DNA of 64,000 bases from Paenibacillus eucommiae (lineage in GTDB: Bacteria; Bacillota; Bacilli; Paenibacillales; NBRC-103111): assembly GCF_017874215.1 (NCBI RefSeq), contig NZ_JAGGLB010000027.1, positions 62,001-126,000 of the forward strand, read 5' to 3'. Positions 44,269-54,900 of the stretch are shown here, one piece after another. Position 1 is the first letter of the stretch. Every line of letters begins with the position of its first letter. A program made the translations under genes and the position numbers. The notes under the pieces are model-generated. The model saw only the letters and a list, made by a program, of their open reading frames with translations. It was not told where the DNA came from and made no database searches.

Positions 44269-45351
44269 GTGGAAAACGCACGCATAAGCGGGTGGCAGTT
44301 TTTTTTATTGTCGTTGAATTTTATGGTAGGCACTGCTTTTTTTGTCCGGCCCGGAAGCATCATTGCTGCTTCCAAACAAGACGGCTGGATCATTCCCTTA
44401 ATAGCGGGAATCGTTGCCGTGTTGATCGCCTGTTTGTGGTTGACTCTGGCGAGTAGAAATCCGGGATTAAGCATCGTGCAGATATGCACGAAGGTAGCCG
44501 GGAAATATTTCGGGGGACTCTTCGCGCTTCTTTATATTTGGTTCTTCATCCAAATCGCCAGTTGGGTCACCCGCAATCTTGGTGATTTCATGAAGACCAT
44601 CCTTATGCCTCGTACGCCGATCTCCGTGTTTCATCTTATGTTTTTGATCGTTGTATGTTATGCGGTGATCAAAGGTCTAGAGACGATAGCAAGAACTATC
44701 GAGTTTTTAACCCCTTTGGTCGTATTGATTGTCGTTGTTATTTACTTATTCACCCTATCTGAATGGAAGTGGGAACGTTTCGAGCCCATGTTTCAGTTGA
44801 GTGCTTGGCAGTTGATGAAAGATTCGCTCCCCGTGATCGGTTTTCCTTATATGGAGTCCGTCATGCTTATGATGATCGTTCCCTATGTCAAAAGCAGAGT
44901 CAAAACAGGGCTGCTGCTTGGTATCGTAGTGGCGGCATTGCTGATAAGCGGTATCGTTCTTGTGACGATCGGCGTGCTCGGTGTGACACGTACTTCCCAT
45001 TTTGTATACCCGCTGTATATCATCGTGCAGGAGCTTCAAATTGCGGAATTCATCGAACATGTGGAATCGACGATCGTAATCGTCTGGTTGATTTGGATTT
45101 TCATTAAACTTTGCATTTCGTATCATTGCGCGGTCACAGGAATTTGCCAGCTATTTCGGGTAAGTGAACGAACATGGATCGCGATCCCACTAGTCCTGCT
45201 CATCTCCGGAATAGCGATTTTGACTCACGAGAATGTCGTGGAAAATATAGCGTGGGACACACGATTCATTTTTCAATATTCGAGTCTATATGGAATCGTA
45301 CTCCCCGTTCTGCTTCTTTTCCTGACGTGGATTCGTAGATTTCCCAAGTGA
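44269..45351 (+). CDS. gerB: Germinant receptor permease, GerB family (APC-like)
   Basis: 360 residues starting at GTG 44269 (AGAAGAGG 8 bases upstream). Ten hydrophobic segments fit the spore-germination subgroup of amino acid permeases, with SGWQFFLLSLNFMVGTAFF in helix 1, AGKYFGGLFALLYIWFFIQ, and LIWIFIKLCISYHCAV. It is the germinant-binding subunit. Gene order here is A-C-B, a frequent arrangement in Bacillales. Confidence 0.9.
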   Translation: MENARISGWQFFLLSLNFMVGTAFFVRPGSIIAASKQDGWIIPLIAGIVAVLIACLWLTLASRNPGLSIVQICTKVAGKYFGGLFALLYIWFFIQIASWVTRNLGDFMKTILMPRTPISVFHLMFLIVVCYAVIKGLETIARTIEFLTPLVVLIVVVIYLFTLSEWKWERFEPMFQLSAWQLMKDSLPVIGFPYMESVMLMMIVPYVKSRVKTGLLLGIVVAALLISGIVLVTIGVLGVTRTSHFVYPLYIIVQELQIAEFIEHVESTIVIVWLIWIFIKLCISYHCAVTGICQLFRVSERTWIAIPLVLLISGIAILTHENVVENIAWDTRFIFQYSSLYGIVLPVLLLFLTWIRRFPK

Positions 45352-45368
45352 GAGAGGGGAGGTTCGGC

Positions 45369-45572
45369 GTGAGCGGATTTATAATTTGTTTTCTTATCGG
45401 ACTAGGGGGCAGTCTCGTCTATTTGTTGCGAAGGAAAAAATCAGTAAAAGAAATAAGTCTTTTCGTAACGATCTCGTTGCTCGGTTTTATCGTTTGGCTG
45501 AGTATATTTCTTGGGTACAAGACCAGTCCGGATCGATGGATCGGATGGTTATTCGAAAGCATAGGATTGTAG
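45369..45572 (+). CDS. Small two-helix membrane protein, germinant receptor D-type subunit
   Basis: 67 residues from GTG 45369 (GGGGAGG 6 bases upstream). It has two hydrophobic segments (FIICFLIGLGGSLVYLL and ISLFVTISLLGFIVWLSIFL) joined by RRKKSVKE. Some germinant receptor operons carry such a small 2-TM D gene that modulates receptor activity; the position after gerB fits. A hairpin with AGGCGACCC (45593) follows. Confidence 0.7.
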   Translation: MSGFIICFLIGLGGSLVYLLRRKKSVKEISLFVTISLLGFIVWLSIFLGYKTSPDRWIGWLFESIGL

Positions 45573-45592
45573 ACTATTTTCGGAAGCTTGAA

Positions 45593-45620
45593 AGGCGACC
45601 CCGATAGGGACGCCTCTTGT
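45593..45620 (+). terminator. Terminator of the germinant receptor operon
   Basis: AGGCGACCC and GGGACGCCT pair 8/9 around a short loop, followed by CTTGT. The T-tract is weak. Confidence 0.55.
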
Positions 45621-45719
45621 GTATACAGGGTTTACTGGTTTGTAAATTTGGAGCAGCAAATATTTGAAACATCGGATTTACCGCAGTAAATTAAAAATAG
45701 AGTTTATCAGTTTCATCAG

Positions 45720-46052
45720 CTAGGAATCATAACGGCGTCCGTTCATATAAAAATTGTCCTCGCGGCCTACCCGGAAGGAAATCTCCAGGTCGGGTATTCC
45801 GAGCGACCGGACATGCCTATCGATCGCCTCAGCCATCTTATCGCGCACTTCGTCCCCGCGCTCAAACCACCATACGTCGATGAAAGGATACGAATCGGTA
45901 TATTTCCCGTCGAATATAGCAGTGACGTGCAGGCACTCTAAAGTGAAATTATCTGTTCCGCATTGGCATATTGCGGCCATCTCTTCTACGAGAGCTACGC
46001 TAATTGCCCGTATGCCCTCGGCTGGAATTCCTCTGAAAATTAATTGCGGCAT
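45720..46052 (-). CDS. DUF1904-family protein (tautomerase-like fold)
   Basis: 110 residues; AGGAGG lies 7 bases before the ATG on the minus strand. DUF1904 features are the N-terminal MPQLIFRGIPAEGIRAIS, CLHVTAIFDGK in the centre, and DVWWFERGDEVRD. The family has a 4-oxalocrotonate-tautomerase-like fold but no proven reaction. It is a single gene, convergent with the ger operon. Confidence 0.8.
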   Translation of the reverse strand: MPQLIFRGIPAEGIRAISVALVEEMAAICQCGTDNFTLECLHVTAIFDGKYTDSYPFIDVWWFERGDEVRDKMAEAIDRHVRSLGIPDLEISFRVGREDNFYMNGRRYDS

Positions 46053-46244
46053 CTAATATCCTCCTGTCGATACAACTTTAGCTCTTGTCATTTTCTTATT
46101 GTATATGTACAAGTCTGTCTATGGCAATCGGAGAATAAATTGAAAGGGATATTGAACTGATGGCCAACAAAAGAGGAATAGACCGATGCAGAATCCGTAT
46201 ATCACAACGACGGAAGATATCTTCCAGATACGGAAAGGACCTGT

Positions 46245-46425
46245 CTCTAACGGTCACCGCTGACCTTTAGAGGCTGATTTTTACATATTCACGATTCTAA
46301 TGGACATCCGCGACCATTAGAAGGCAGTTTTCCCCACAATCGCCCCTTTTTCAGCCTGTAAGGGGCATCCGTGACCGTTACAATCTCATTTCGCTGCATT
46401 TCCGCTTCTAACGGACTTCGGTGAC
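46245..46425. repeat. Array of four imperfect palindromes with CTAACGG/CCGTTAG ends
   Basis: Four units, ~20-30 bases each, spaced 50-61 bases: 46245-46273 (TCTAACGGTCACCG), 46295-46324 (TCTAATGGACATCC), 46356-46384 (TGTAAGGGGCATCCG) and 46406-46425 (TCTAACGGACTTCGG). The first three end GACCTTTAG, GACCATTAG and GACCGTTAC; the fourth is cut short after GGTGAC. Another half unit lies near 46763-46785. They sit in a 1.2-kb stretch (46053-47322) without an intact gene. Confidence 0.65.
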
Positions 46426-46940
46426 TAAACATGCCCCACTATGCTTCCAATTTTATGGAAACATCAAATATTGGAAATTAAGTTGATTTTATATAAATAA
46501 AAATATCCAAATGAGCCCAATAATAATAATTTTTCCCTTTTAAAAGCACTGGGAACGAACAAAATTACTAAAAACAGCTATGGCTTGCCGCGGACCCCCG
46601 ACATGAAAGCGGCTCTTTTACAGAAAATAGAGCTGGGGCTCTACGAGGAGAGATCAAATTTCATCATATATTGGTAAAATAGTATATTTTCCGCTCTTGA
46701 ACAACGCTCATATGGAGCTAATATGAAACCCCATTTTTCTGGAAGCGTTGTGGGTCAAGTTTAGACTGCGGTGACCATTAGCGCACGTATTACCCTCGCC
46801 GATATGAAAATAGCTATGACAAGTACCGGGCCGCTATAAAGCTGGCATTTTCGTAGCATTTAACCACCATCGAAGGTTAGCTTGACTGTCAAGCACTGAT
46901 TATTAGGTTGAGCCATAATTGCATAAGTTTATTTGGAGGG

Positions 46941-47193
46941 ATGGATTCGTTGAAATTTAAAACATGACCCAAAACCAGAGATGCTAAGAATTGAAGTAAT
47001 GGTTGTAAAAAGTAAGGACCGGGGAATTCGATTTAAATGATACTATAGCTAACATCTCAGTACAAATTCAAAAATTACATAATTTTTTGATCCTGACGGC
47101 AACAAGTTTGACGTAAATGAATGTGTCGATATGCATCGATCGCCTGATGAAGTGGAGCGGGTTAAAGCTCATTTGTTCGATATGGTGAAATAA
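46941..47193 (+). pseudogene. Broken VOC/glyoxalase-family gene
   Basis: GGAGGG precedes ATG 46941 (MDSLKFKT, stop). A frame from ATG 46981 gives LRIEVMVVKSKDRG, and a further frame ends FFDPDGNKFDVNECVDMHRS and so on to TAA 47191. FYDPDGN-F is the classic VOC end motif. Several frameshifts and a deletion separate the pieces. Confidence 0.65.
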
Positions 47194-47224
47194 ATTTGCG
47201 CAGCCCATCAATATGAATGAAAGA

Positions 47225-47275
47225 AACAGCGGCAGCCGTAGACGAGAAAATAAAGTCCGAAGCTGTCGCTGTTTG
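47225..47275. terminator. Hairpin between the VOC relic and the nitroreductase gene
   Basis: AAACAGCGGCAGC and GCTGTCGCTGTTT pair 12/13. It can end both convergent units. Confidence 0.7.
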
Positions 47276-47322
47276 TATTATTGATTCAATCAAAAGCAAG
47301 CTTATAAGTGTTAATCTGGAGG

Positions 47323-47961
47323 TTACCTCCAAAATGTAATCTTGTCCGAACTTAATCGAACGGATTCATACCCGTTTTCCTTAGCTTTTCCTATTGAGAT
47401 CATCATTACGGGAGTATAGCGTTCTTCATCCAAATCAAACGCTTTGGCTACCTGATCGACTTCAAAGCCTGCCATTGGGTTCGTATCATACCCATGCGCA
47501 CGAGCTACCAGCATGAATTGCATGGCAAAAAGGCTGCTATCGATTTTTGCCACTTCCACTTTTATTTCTTGGGGGAGAGCCGGGAACATCGATAGGATGG
47601 TTTGGAGCTGGCTGTCTCGTACTTCAGCCGGCATTTTCCCTTGTTCCACTGCTGTATTGAAGATTTCTTCAGCATTTAAGTAACTCTGGGTATCACCGAA
47701 AATTAACAACATGGCCGATGAAGTATCGTTTTGTAACGTATTGAACCGCACAAGAGGCCTTAGCTTTTCTTTTCCTTCCGGAGTGTCGACCACGACTACC
47801 CGCCAAGGCTGCATATTGGCAGAGGAGGGGGCCAAGCTGGCTTCCGAAATCATCTCGTGTATCTCTTCTTTCGATATTTTAAAGTTCTCATCATAATTAC
47901 GAACGGAACGTCGTCCTTTGACGATACTGGCGAAATCGTTATTTTGGATATGGTTGAACAT
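47323..47961 (-). CDS. Nitroreductase-family FMN oxidoreductase
   Basis: 213 residues from ATG 47961, where AAAGGAGAG lies upstream; a longer frame to 48126 would run through the promoter and into the divergent gene. Family signs are IVKGRRSVRNYDENFKI (FMN-binding arginines), SEASLAPSSANMQPWR, and FAMQFMLVARAHGYDTNPM. It reduces nitro compounds, quinones or flavin with NAD(P)H. It lies divergent to a MerR gene whose predicted operator overlaps its promoter. Confidence 0.88.
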   Translation of the reverse strand: MFNHIQNNDFASIVKGRRSVRNYDENFKISKEEIHEMISEASLAPSSANMQPWRVVVVDTPEGKEKLRPLVRFNTLQNDTSSAMLLIFGDTQSYLNAEEIFNTAVEQGKMPAEVRDSQLQTILSMFPALPQEIKVEVAKIDSSLFAMQFMLVARAHGYDTNPMAGFEVDQVAKAFDLDEERYTPVMMISIGKAKENGYESVRLSSDKITFWR

Positions 47962-48027
47962 AGAATCTCTCCTTTGGATAACCTTAAATTTTTTGACATG
48001 GCGTATGTCATTCGTTATCCTATTGTC

Positions 48028-48058
48028 ATTATGAACTATAAACTTAGGTTTATAGCAA
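48028..48058 (-). promoter_or_regulatory. MerR-type promoter and operator of the nitroreductase gene
   Basis: On the minus strand TTGCTA (48058-48053) and CATAAT (48033-48028) are separated by 19 bases. The spacer carries most of a perfect dyad, CTATAAAC-TTAG-GTTTATAG (48036-48055). This is the textbook geometry for activation by DNA untwisting by a MerR dimer, and the divergent gene encodes one. Confidence 0.8.
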
Positions 48059-48079
48059 TACTTAAAGAGAGGTACCATG

Positions 48080-48439
48080 ATGAAAATAAACGACGTTTCA
48101 AAATTAACGGGTTTGCCAATATCCACCTTGAGATTCTATGAACGTAAAAACCTCATTCCGGACGTATTTGTTAAAAGAGATGACAATAATTATCGTATTT
48201 ACTCTGAAGAGATTGTTGAATATCTAAATGATGTGAAGGCACTCTTATCCGTGGAATTTTCTATAGAAGAGTTAAGTTTACTGGTCAATCAACAACTTCA
48301 TTTATCATATGAGGAAAAGAAGAAAGTGGTGGAGCAGAAAATCAAAGAAATTGAAGGTACTCAGACGCAATTGAGAAAGTCGAAAAAATTCCTGAAGGCA
48401 ATCTTGGAAGGAAAAGCGAATTTCCAAACAAAGTGTTAA
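48080..48439 (+). CDS. MerR-family transcription regulator
   Basis: About 119 residues from ATG 48080 (GAGAGG upstream; ATG 48077 is equal in product). The MerR head is MKINDVSKLTGLPISTLRFY, followed by RKNLIPDVF and a coiled-coil dimer helix (YEEKKKVVEQKIKEIEGTQT). No metal-binding cysteine array is present, so it probably senses an organic or redox signal. It should control the divergent nitroreductase gene and itself. Confidence 0.85.
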   Translation: MKINDVSKLTGLPISTLRFYERKNLIPDVFVKRDDNNYRIYSEEIVEYLNDVKALLSVEFSIEELSLLVNQQLHLSYEEKKKVVEQKIKEIEGTQTQLRKSKKFLKAILEGKANFQTKC

Positions 48440-48779
48440 GGACAGTTGATTGGCTATCGTGCAGATTATCATAGGCCATCGCTTTCCAACAAGGCATAAT
48501 GCGCTTGCGTAATTCCTACAGGTAGCGGTTAATTTCATATCTGGAGAAGTACACGATCAATAGTGACTTGTGGTGTCTATACGAAGTCTAATTGTTACAG
48601 CGTCGAGTTACCATGGATCATGCGGACGGATCCTTTCGGCATCACAGCGATTCGACCTCGGACTTGACTGAAGTCATCCGCCTGTTCCTCAATGATTGGG
48701 GCTTGCAGAAGCTCCCCGATTGGGCGGGATGGCCTATTGGCGTTTCGAAAATAGTAGATTCACTTATAATTCCGTCTTT

Positions 48780-48806
48780 CCCGAATCCGGGAATGCTGCA
48801 TTCCCG
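48780..48806 (+). promoter_or_regulatory. Candidate operator upstream of the giant SLH gene
   Basis: CCCGAATCCGGGAAT, six bases, then TTCCCG. The inner part is a perfect 17-base palindrome (GGGAATGC-T-GCATTCCC). The same motif recurs at 60340-60366. It lies 165 bases before the GTG start. The remaining gap (48440-48970) shows no gene; an 81-codon frame at 48592 has no ribosome binding site. Confidence 0.55.
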
Positions 48807-48970
48807 ATTCCAGGAACGGAAATATCCCGCAAATTAGGGTAGCCATTACTCTGTCTGACACCATTCCTGTACAGGTAATATAAAGGTGCAATGGACTGTT
48901 AGTCGGCGATGCGGCTTGCTGCTCGCCTCCTAATGCTAGTCGGCAATAATTGGAGCGGGAGGAGTATGGG

Positions 48971-51900
48971 GTGTTTATTATTGGGCGAAAGGCCTCTGGG
49001 ATGAGGCGAGTACTATTCGGCTTTCTAGCCTTTGTAATGCTACTTACCGGCACGGCGCAATATGCGGGGGCATCTCCCCTGGATGCTTCTTCGGCCGCAG
49101 AGGATCCGTCTTTTTATGAAACCGTGACGGATGGCGGCTTGACGGGCCCGTCTGAAGCCCAACTGGATTCGTTGGCTGCCGGAGTTCCAGTTTTGAATAC
49201 TTTGCCGGAATGGAGCCGGGAAAGCTTCGCGGAGCTGTCCGGTTATGCGGAAGCGGGCTCCGAGGTGATGATCTGGTATACGATCGACGCAGGAGAGGAA
49301 CGGCAGCTCGAAACACCGGCCGTAGCGGAGGATGACGGCAGCGGTTTCGGCCGGTTCGACTTGAGCATGACCCTCGAAGCGGAGGGAGAGTATCTCTTCT
49401 ACGCGGCCTCACGGAAGTCGGGGGATTGGAGTGATCGATCCTCTCCGGCAAGCGTAAAGGTCGATTGGACGGCACCGTATGACGTGCAGGAGTTGCGATG
49501 GGAGTTGCTGAGCCACAACATGGCTCTCCTGAATTGGTCACCACCCGCCAGCGATACCGGCGAGCCGGTCCTGGACGTGGCGAAGTATGTGGTGTACGAC
49601 GGAACGACGAACGAGGAGTTGGGGACAACGCCGGGAACCTTCATCCGAATTCCGGATTTGACAGCGGGCAAGCGGTACGTGGTGCTAGTTACCGCGATCG
49701 ATCATGCCGGGAACGAATCTCCAGGTATGATAACGGTCATCGGCGCCTCGCCGGAGGGCGAGATGAAACTGGTGGAGTTATCGAGGCATGCGAGCGAGGA
49801 AATGACGATTTCCGCGATGAGCAGAGACGGCTCCATGATTGCTTATACGGATCTGTTGACGGAGAACGCGGCCGAACGCAGCTTGTTCGTCTTCAATACG
49901 ACGAACAGGCACAGAATTCTGGCGTCCGTAACGAAGGAGCTTACGCCGCTGGATGGTTATGTGAACGGAATCGCGATCAACGGTTCCGGCAAGCGGGTCG
50001 TATTCGTCTCCGACGCCAGCAACCTGCTGGCGTCGCCAAGCGAGGAAGGCGAGCATGTCTACGTCTACGATCTGGAGCATCAGACGATGAGGCTAATCTC
50101 GTCGCCGGGCGTCGCGGCTGGCCACCCGTCCATAAGCGACGATGGCAGGTGGATCGTCTATGAAGAGGAAGGACGTCTCTACCTGTACGACTATGCCAAG
50201 GAAACGAGGAAGCTCGTCAGCGAGACGGCCGACGGCGAAGAGGAGAACGGTACGAGCAATGGCGCGGTCATCAGTGGCAATGGCGGCATGATTGCCTTCG
50301 TGTCCGATTCCTCGAACTTAAAGGGAATGGAGACATCCTCCTCCGAGCAGGCCGTTTATATGTATGACACGGTAGAAGGCCGAATCGTCAAACGGTATGT
50401 GTTCAATACCGTCCACAGCGATCTGGCAATTAATCAGGATGGCAGGTATTTGGCCTACAATGACTCTCCTGAGTCGGGAGCCCAAGCGCTGCCGTACGTG
50501 CTGGATATGGCAACGGGTGATCGGATCGATCTGAACGGAGGGCGCAGCGAAGATGAGGTGCTGGGCAAATATTACGAAAAGCTCTCTATCAGCGATGACG
50601 GAAGGTATGTGCTGGCGCTTCTCCATGATATGCGCGGGGATGGATATCTCCCGTATCGGTATAGCGAACGCTTCGACAAGAACCGTCCGGGACAACCTGC
50701 GGCGGTCGGTAATCCGGCGTTCAATCATTTTGCGGCGGATATGAGCGGTGCAGGCAACAAGCTGGTTTATGTGAGAAATAATGCTCTGTATACGTACTGT
50801 GCGCCGAACTGCGATACGTCCGAACCGACGGACCCGGTTCACTCCGCTTCTTTGACGATACCCGGGACGGCATGGCTGTCCGGAGAGTTGAAGCAGAATT
50901 CGAGGCTGACGATTCAAGCGACGGGGCAAAAAGGACAGCAGGTACAGGCCGTTATGCGGTACTGGACAGCCGGACCGGATAGCGAAGAACGGACGGCTAC
51001 GATCGAGCTGGAGGAAGCGGCCGAAGGGATCTATCGTGGGTATACCGATATTGGAGCAGGCATCGCGACAATCTCCTCTATCGAAGCAAAGCTTGCTGAT
51101 GGAGAAGGCTCAAAGCCGGTAGACGGCTTGCCGATCCAGGTGGCCGGCCAATTGTCCATTGACATCGAGACGGAGCAGTCCGGGCTGCTGACAGGAACGA
51201 CGTTATACGTGTCCGATAACAAGGGAGTTACCGAGTCCATACCCGTCAACCCGGCGGTGACGGAATATACGCTGCCGGTTCGATCCGGCAAGGGTTATAA
51301 GCTGGAGCTTCGCCATGATGCGAGCAGCGTCATTCTCGCTTCCCGTACCGGCATTACGGCAGGCAAAGGTTTAGCCGTACCCATCGTGCTGAAGCCCGCA
51401 TTTTCGTCGGAGCTGGAAGTCACGCTCGAGTACGAAGGCGGCATTCCGGCGGAGCAGGCGACGGTCCGGTTCGCGAAAGCAGCCGACGACAGTCTGCTGG
51501 GCAGCGTTCAGACCGATGCGGGCGGCAAAGCGAAGCTGCCTGGAACGCATAAAGCGGGCGAAACGATCAGAATCAGCGTCACACCGCCTCCGGGCTACCT
51601 CCCTGTAGAGCCTAAGGAGCAAGTGCTTCTGATCGGAGCGAATCAGGCGCGATTCCGGATGGCTTCCGGGTCATCGGCAGTTACTTCCGTTAAAGTGAAT
51701 TTTGACGGCAAGGTGGATTACCACAATATGCCGATTCAGGACAGCAACGCGGCTTTGGTTGTCAAAGCCAAGCCGGGGCTGGAGCTCAAGGCCGAGCTGA
51801 AGATTCGTCACTGGGAAGAGGATGAAGAGCGGGAGGCAACGGCAGAGATTCCGTTAACGGAGTCGGAGCCAGGCGTCTATACCGGCTCCTATCGCATAGC

Positions 51901-54900
51901 GGCGGGGACTTCCTATCTGAAGGAAACGCGGATCGCTGTTAACGGGCACTTAGGCGCCGCCGCCTATCCGATCGAGACGTCCGTTGCGGGACGAATCGCG
52001 GTCGTCTTCGATATTCCGGAAGGCAAGACGTGGAGCAGCGCTTTGAGCGGAGGCACGCTGAACGTCTATCAGACGGAGGAGGTGCGGAAGCACTACCGAA
52101 GCTTCGTGAAGACGATAGCGGGTCAGACGATATATACGCTCAATGTCCCTTACGGGGATGTTCCGTATTCGATCGCTTTCTCGCCCGCCGCTTATGCCGT
52201 TATGCCCGTTCAAGGATTATCGACAGTCATGAAGCCGGGACGGGAAGAGACATTGACTCTGAAGCCGAAATTTCGGTTTCAGCTGAACGGCGACGTGAAG
52301 AACAACAAAAACGCGCGTATTCCGATTTCCTATACGTTATCGGACAGCAGCGGCAATCTGCTGCTTCGCGGCACGGGGAACGGCACCTACGACATGCGGC
52401 TCGAAGGATTCAAGGACGAGATTTACAAGCTGGACATCGTATCGAAGGATTCACTCTACGAAGGCGCCAGCATAGAGCTCGCCTTAAACGAACTGACGAT
52501 GAAAACGCCGGTTATTTTGGAAGAAAAGGCTTTGCAGAAGCTGGAGGGTAAAGTTTTGACCAAAGCCGGGAAGCCGGCGGCCGGGGCAAGAGTAACGGCT
52601 GCCATGAACGGCAAAGTGTTCTATGCAAGCTCGGCATCGAACGGGAGCTATACGCTTCAGCTTCCCGAGGGGCAAGCATTTATTCGGGCGGCCGGCAGTG
52701 AATCGATGGGCATAATGTCCCGCCTCGAAACCTTGGATATGGTCGCAGGAAGCCCGGCAACGCTGGACCTGCAGCTTCTGGATTATGCCAAAGTACAGCT
52801 GAACATTTATACGAAGCAGCTGGGGAGCGGCTGGCAGGGTCCTCTTGAGCCGGATTCGAGATTGGCATGGTCCCTTATGTTCCAGCCATCCCACTCGATT
52901 AAGAAATATGGCTCTCCCGTTTCGGTAGCGGCCGTCGAGGGAGATACATTCCGCCTATGCGTGAACGGAAGAAGGGCGGGATTGCCCGCCATATGCGAAG
53001 AAACCGTGATCGGGGACAACAATCAGGCGGAGCTGGACTTGCGCCTGGAAGGAAGTGGGGCGCAAGCTACGGCGCAATTCGTCAAGCCCGACGGACAAGA
53101 TCCGGGCAACGTTGCTCTGGAGCTGGACCGGCTGGTGGAAGGCAAAGCGGTGTACGGAGTGTACGCCGTGAAGAAGCAAGGCGATCAATATTTGATCGAT
53201 ATTCAAACGCCGGGCTCATATCGGCTGAGGGCTTCCGGCAGCAACGGTATGTGGGCGACCGTCGATTTCGACGTCAAGGCGTCCGAACTCATTCCGCTTG
53301 GTGAAATCAGGCTGCAGGAGCGCGGAAGCTTCGGCGGCCGTGCCGGGAACAGTCTTAGCGTATCATCCGACCAGACGACCCAGGACGGAGGAATAACGGT
53401 GCGCGCCTTATACGCCAACGCGGGCGCAGCGGTTTCCGATGCAAGCATCGAGCTTGATCTTCCCAAGGGGACCACGGTTATTCCGGGCTCGGTCATCGCG
53501 AACGGGCAAAATGCGGATTGGGAATGGCAGGACGACGGTTTGAAGGTTCGAATCGGAAATATTGCAGCCAAGGGAAGCGGGAGCGTCCAGCTCGGACTTC
53601 GAGTCGACGGCGACCCCGCGGAAACGATGCTGCCGCTAGCTGCCCGAATCGCGTATTCTACCAGCGGGAGCGTGAAGAAAGAGACGATCGGCACCGCGCA
53701 TATACAAGTTTTTGCCGTTACTTTGAGGGTGCCGGAAGTGCTAGTCAAGCCGCAGTTCGGATTAAGCGGCTCCGCTCCCCGTGGCTCAACCGTGTACGTC
53801 TATGACGGGGAACGGCTGATCGGCACCGCGGAGTCGTCTCCCGCCGGATCATGGAAGCTTGACGCGGAGATCGCGGACCCGCAAGCGCGGAAGCATAGGA
53901 TAAGAACGGAAGCGCTGGTGAACGGCATTCGCCTGATCGGGCAGGAAGCGATCGTGCTCTATGATGAGCAGGATCCCGGTCTGGAGGAAATGACGGTAGG
54001 CCATCCGGGCGGACGCGTGCACACGATTCGGCCGGAGAACGGTGTCGCCGTATTCCCGTTCGTATACGTGCCTGGCAACCCGTTCATTTATCATCTGAAA
54101 TTCCGAAATCCCGAACGGATTCATAATGTGCAGGTATGGACGGGAGACACGGTAACCGACGCTGTGCTCCAGAAAGGAGAATTCGTCGCGACAATGACCC
54201 TGACGAAGGATCCGGGTCCCGTCTATGTCACCTATAGCCAGAAGGCGGATCCGAATGAACCGATCGCCGGCCCGCCTTCGGAGGAAGAGCTGCGCCATAC
54301 GCTGCCTGAAGCCATGCGAAGCTTCGAAGTGGTGAATGTAACGTTCCCGGGTGAGGAGACGCCGGGTGGTGAAGAGCTTCCGGCCAATACCTTGGCTTCT
54401 TCGATCAAGATTAACGAGGATATTAGCGGGAGCATACGAATCAGTTCTTCTACGGAAGCGTATGTGCCTACGGCCAAAGATCTCAGAGAAGAAGCGGCTA
54501 CCGGTATTCCGGTGTATGGCACTACGATGAGCATTACGAGAGGGGGGAAGGGGGCCAAGGCAGTCATTACCGCCTACGTTCCGAATGGAAATTCAAGCGG
54601 AAGGGCCAGTCTCTCGGGCGGCATGGCCAAGATCAAAATGGTAATCGAGGCGCTGAATACGGGGACGAAGATCTTCGATCTGGACAATACGCTGGAATCC
54701 TTCATGAATCCTGGTGCTACGACCCGCATCTATACGCTTAGGGACGAGGCGCAGAAGTTATGCGACCCTCAGGCCGCGGAATATTACACAAGAATGGCTG
54801 ACGGCATCATATTCGATATTATGTTCGTTGAGTATGTTAAAAATCTGCTCAACGTCATCGGCGGAAAAACGTTCGAAGGCCCGCACGCGCTCATCTTCTG

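Noticed and set aside
46245-46425. Spaced repeats as a CRISPR array
   Set aside because: Units are imperfect palindromes that differ from each other and there are no cas genes nearby.
47962-48126. Longer N-terminus for the nitroreductase
   Set aside because: The extension covers the promoter and overlaps the divergent MerR gene, while ATG 47961 has a strong ribosome binding site and matches the family start.
48592-48837. 81-codon ORF before the giant SLH gene
   Set aside because: No ribosome binding site, no recognisable family, and it runs through the candidate operator.
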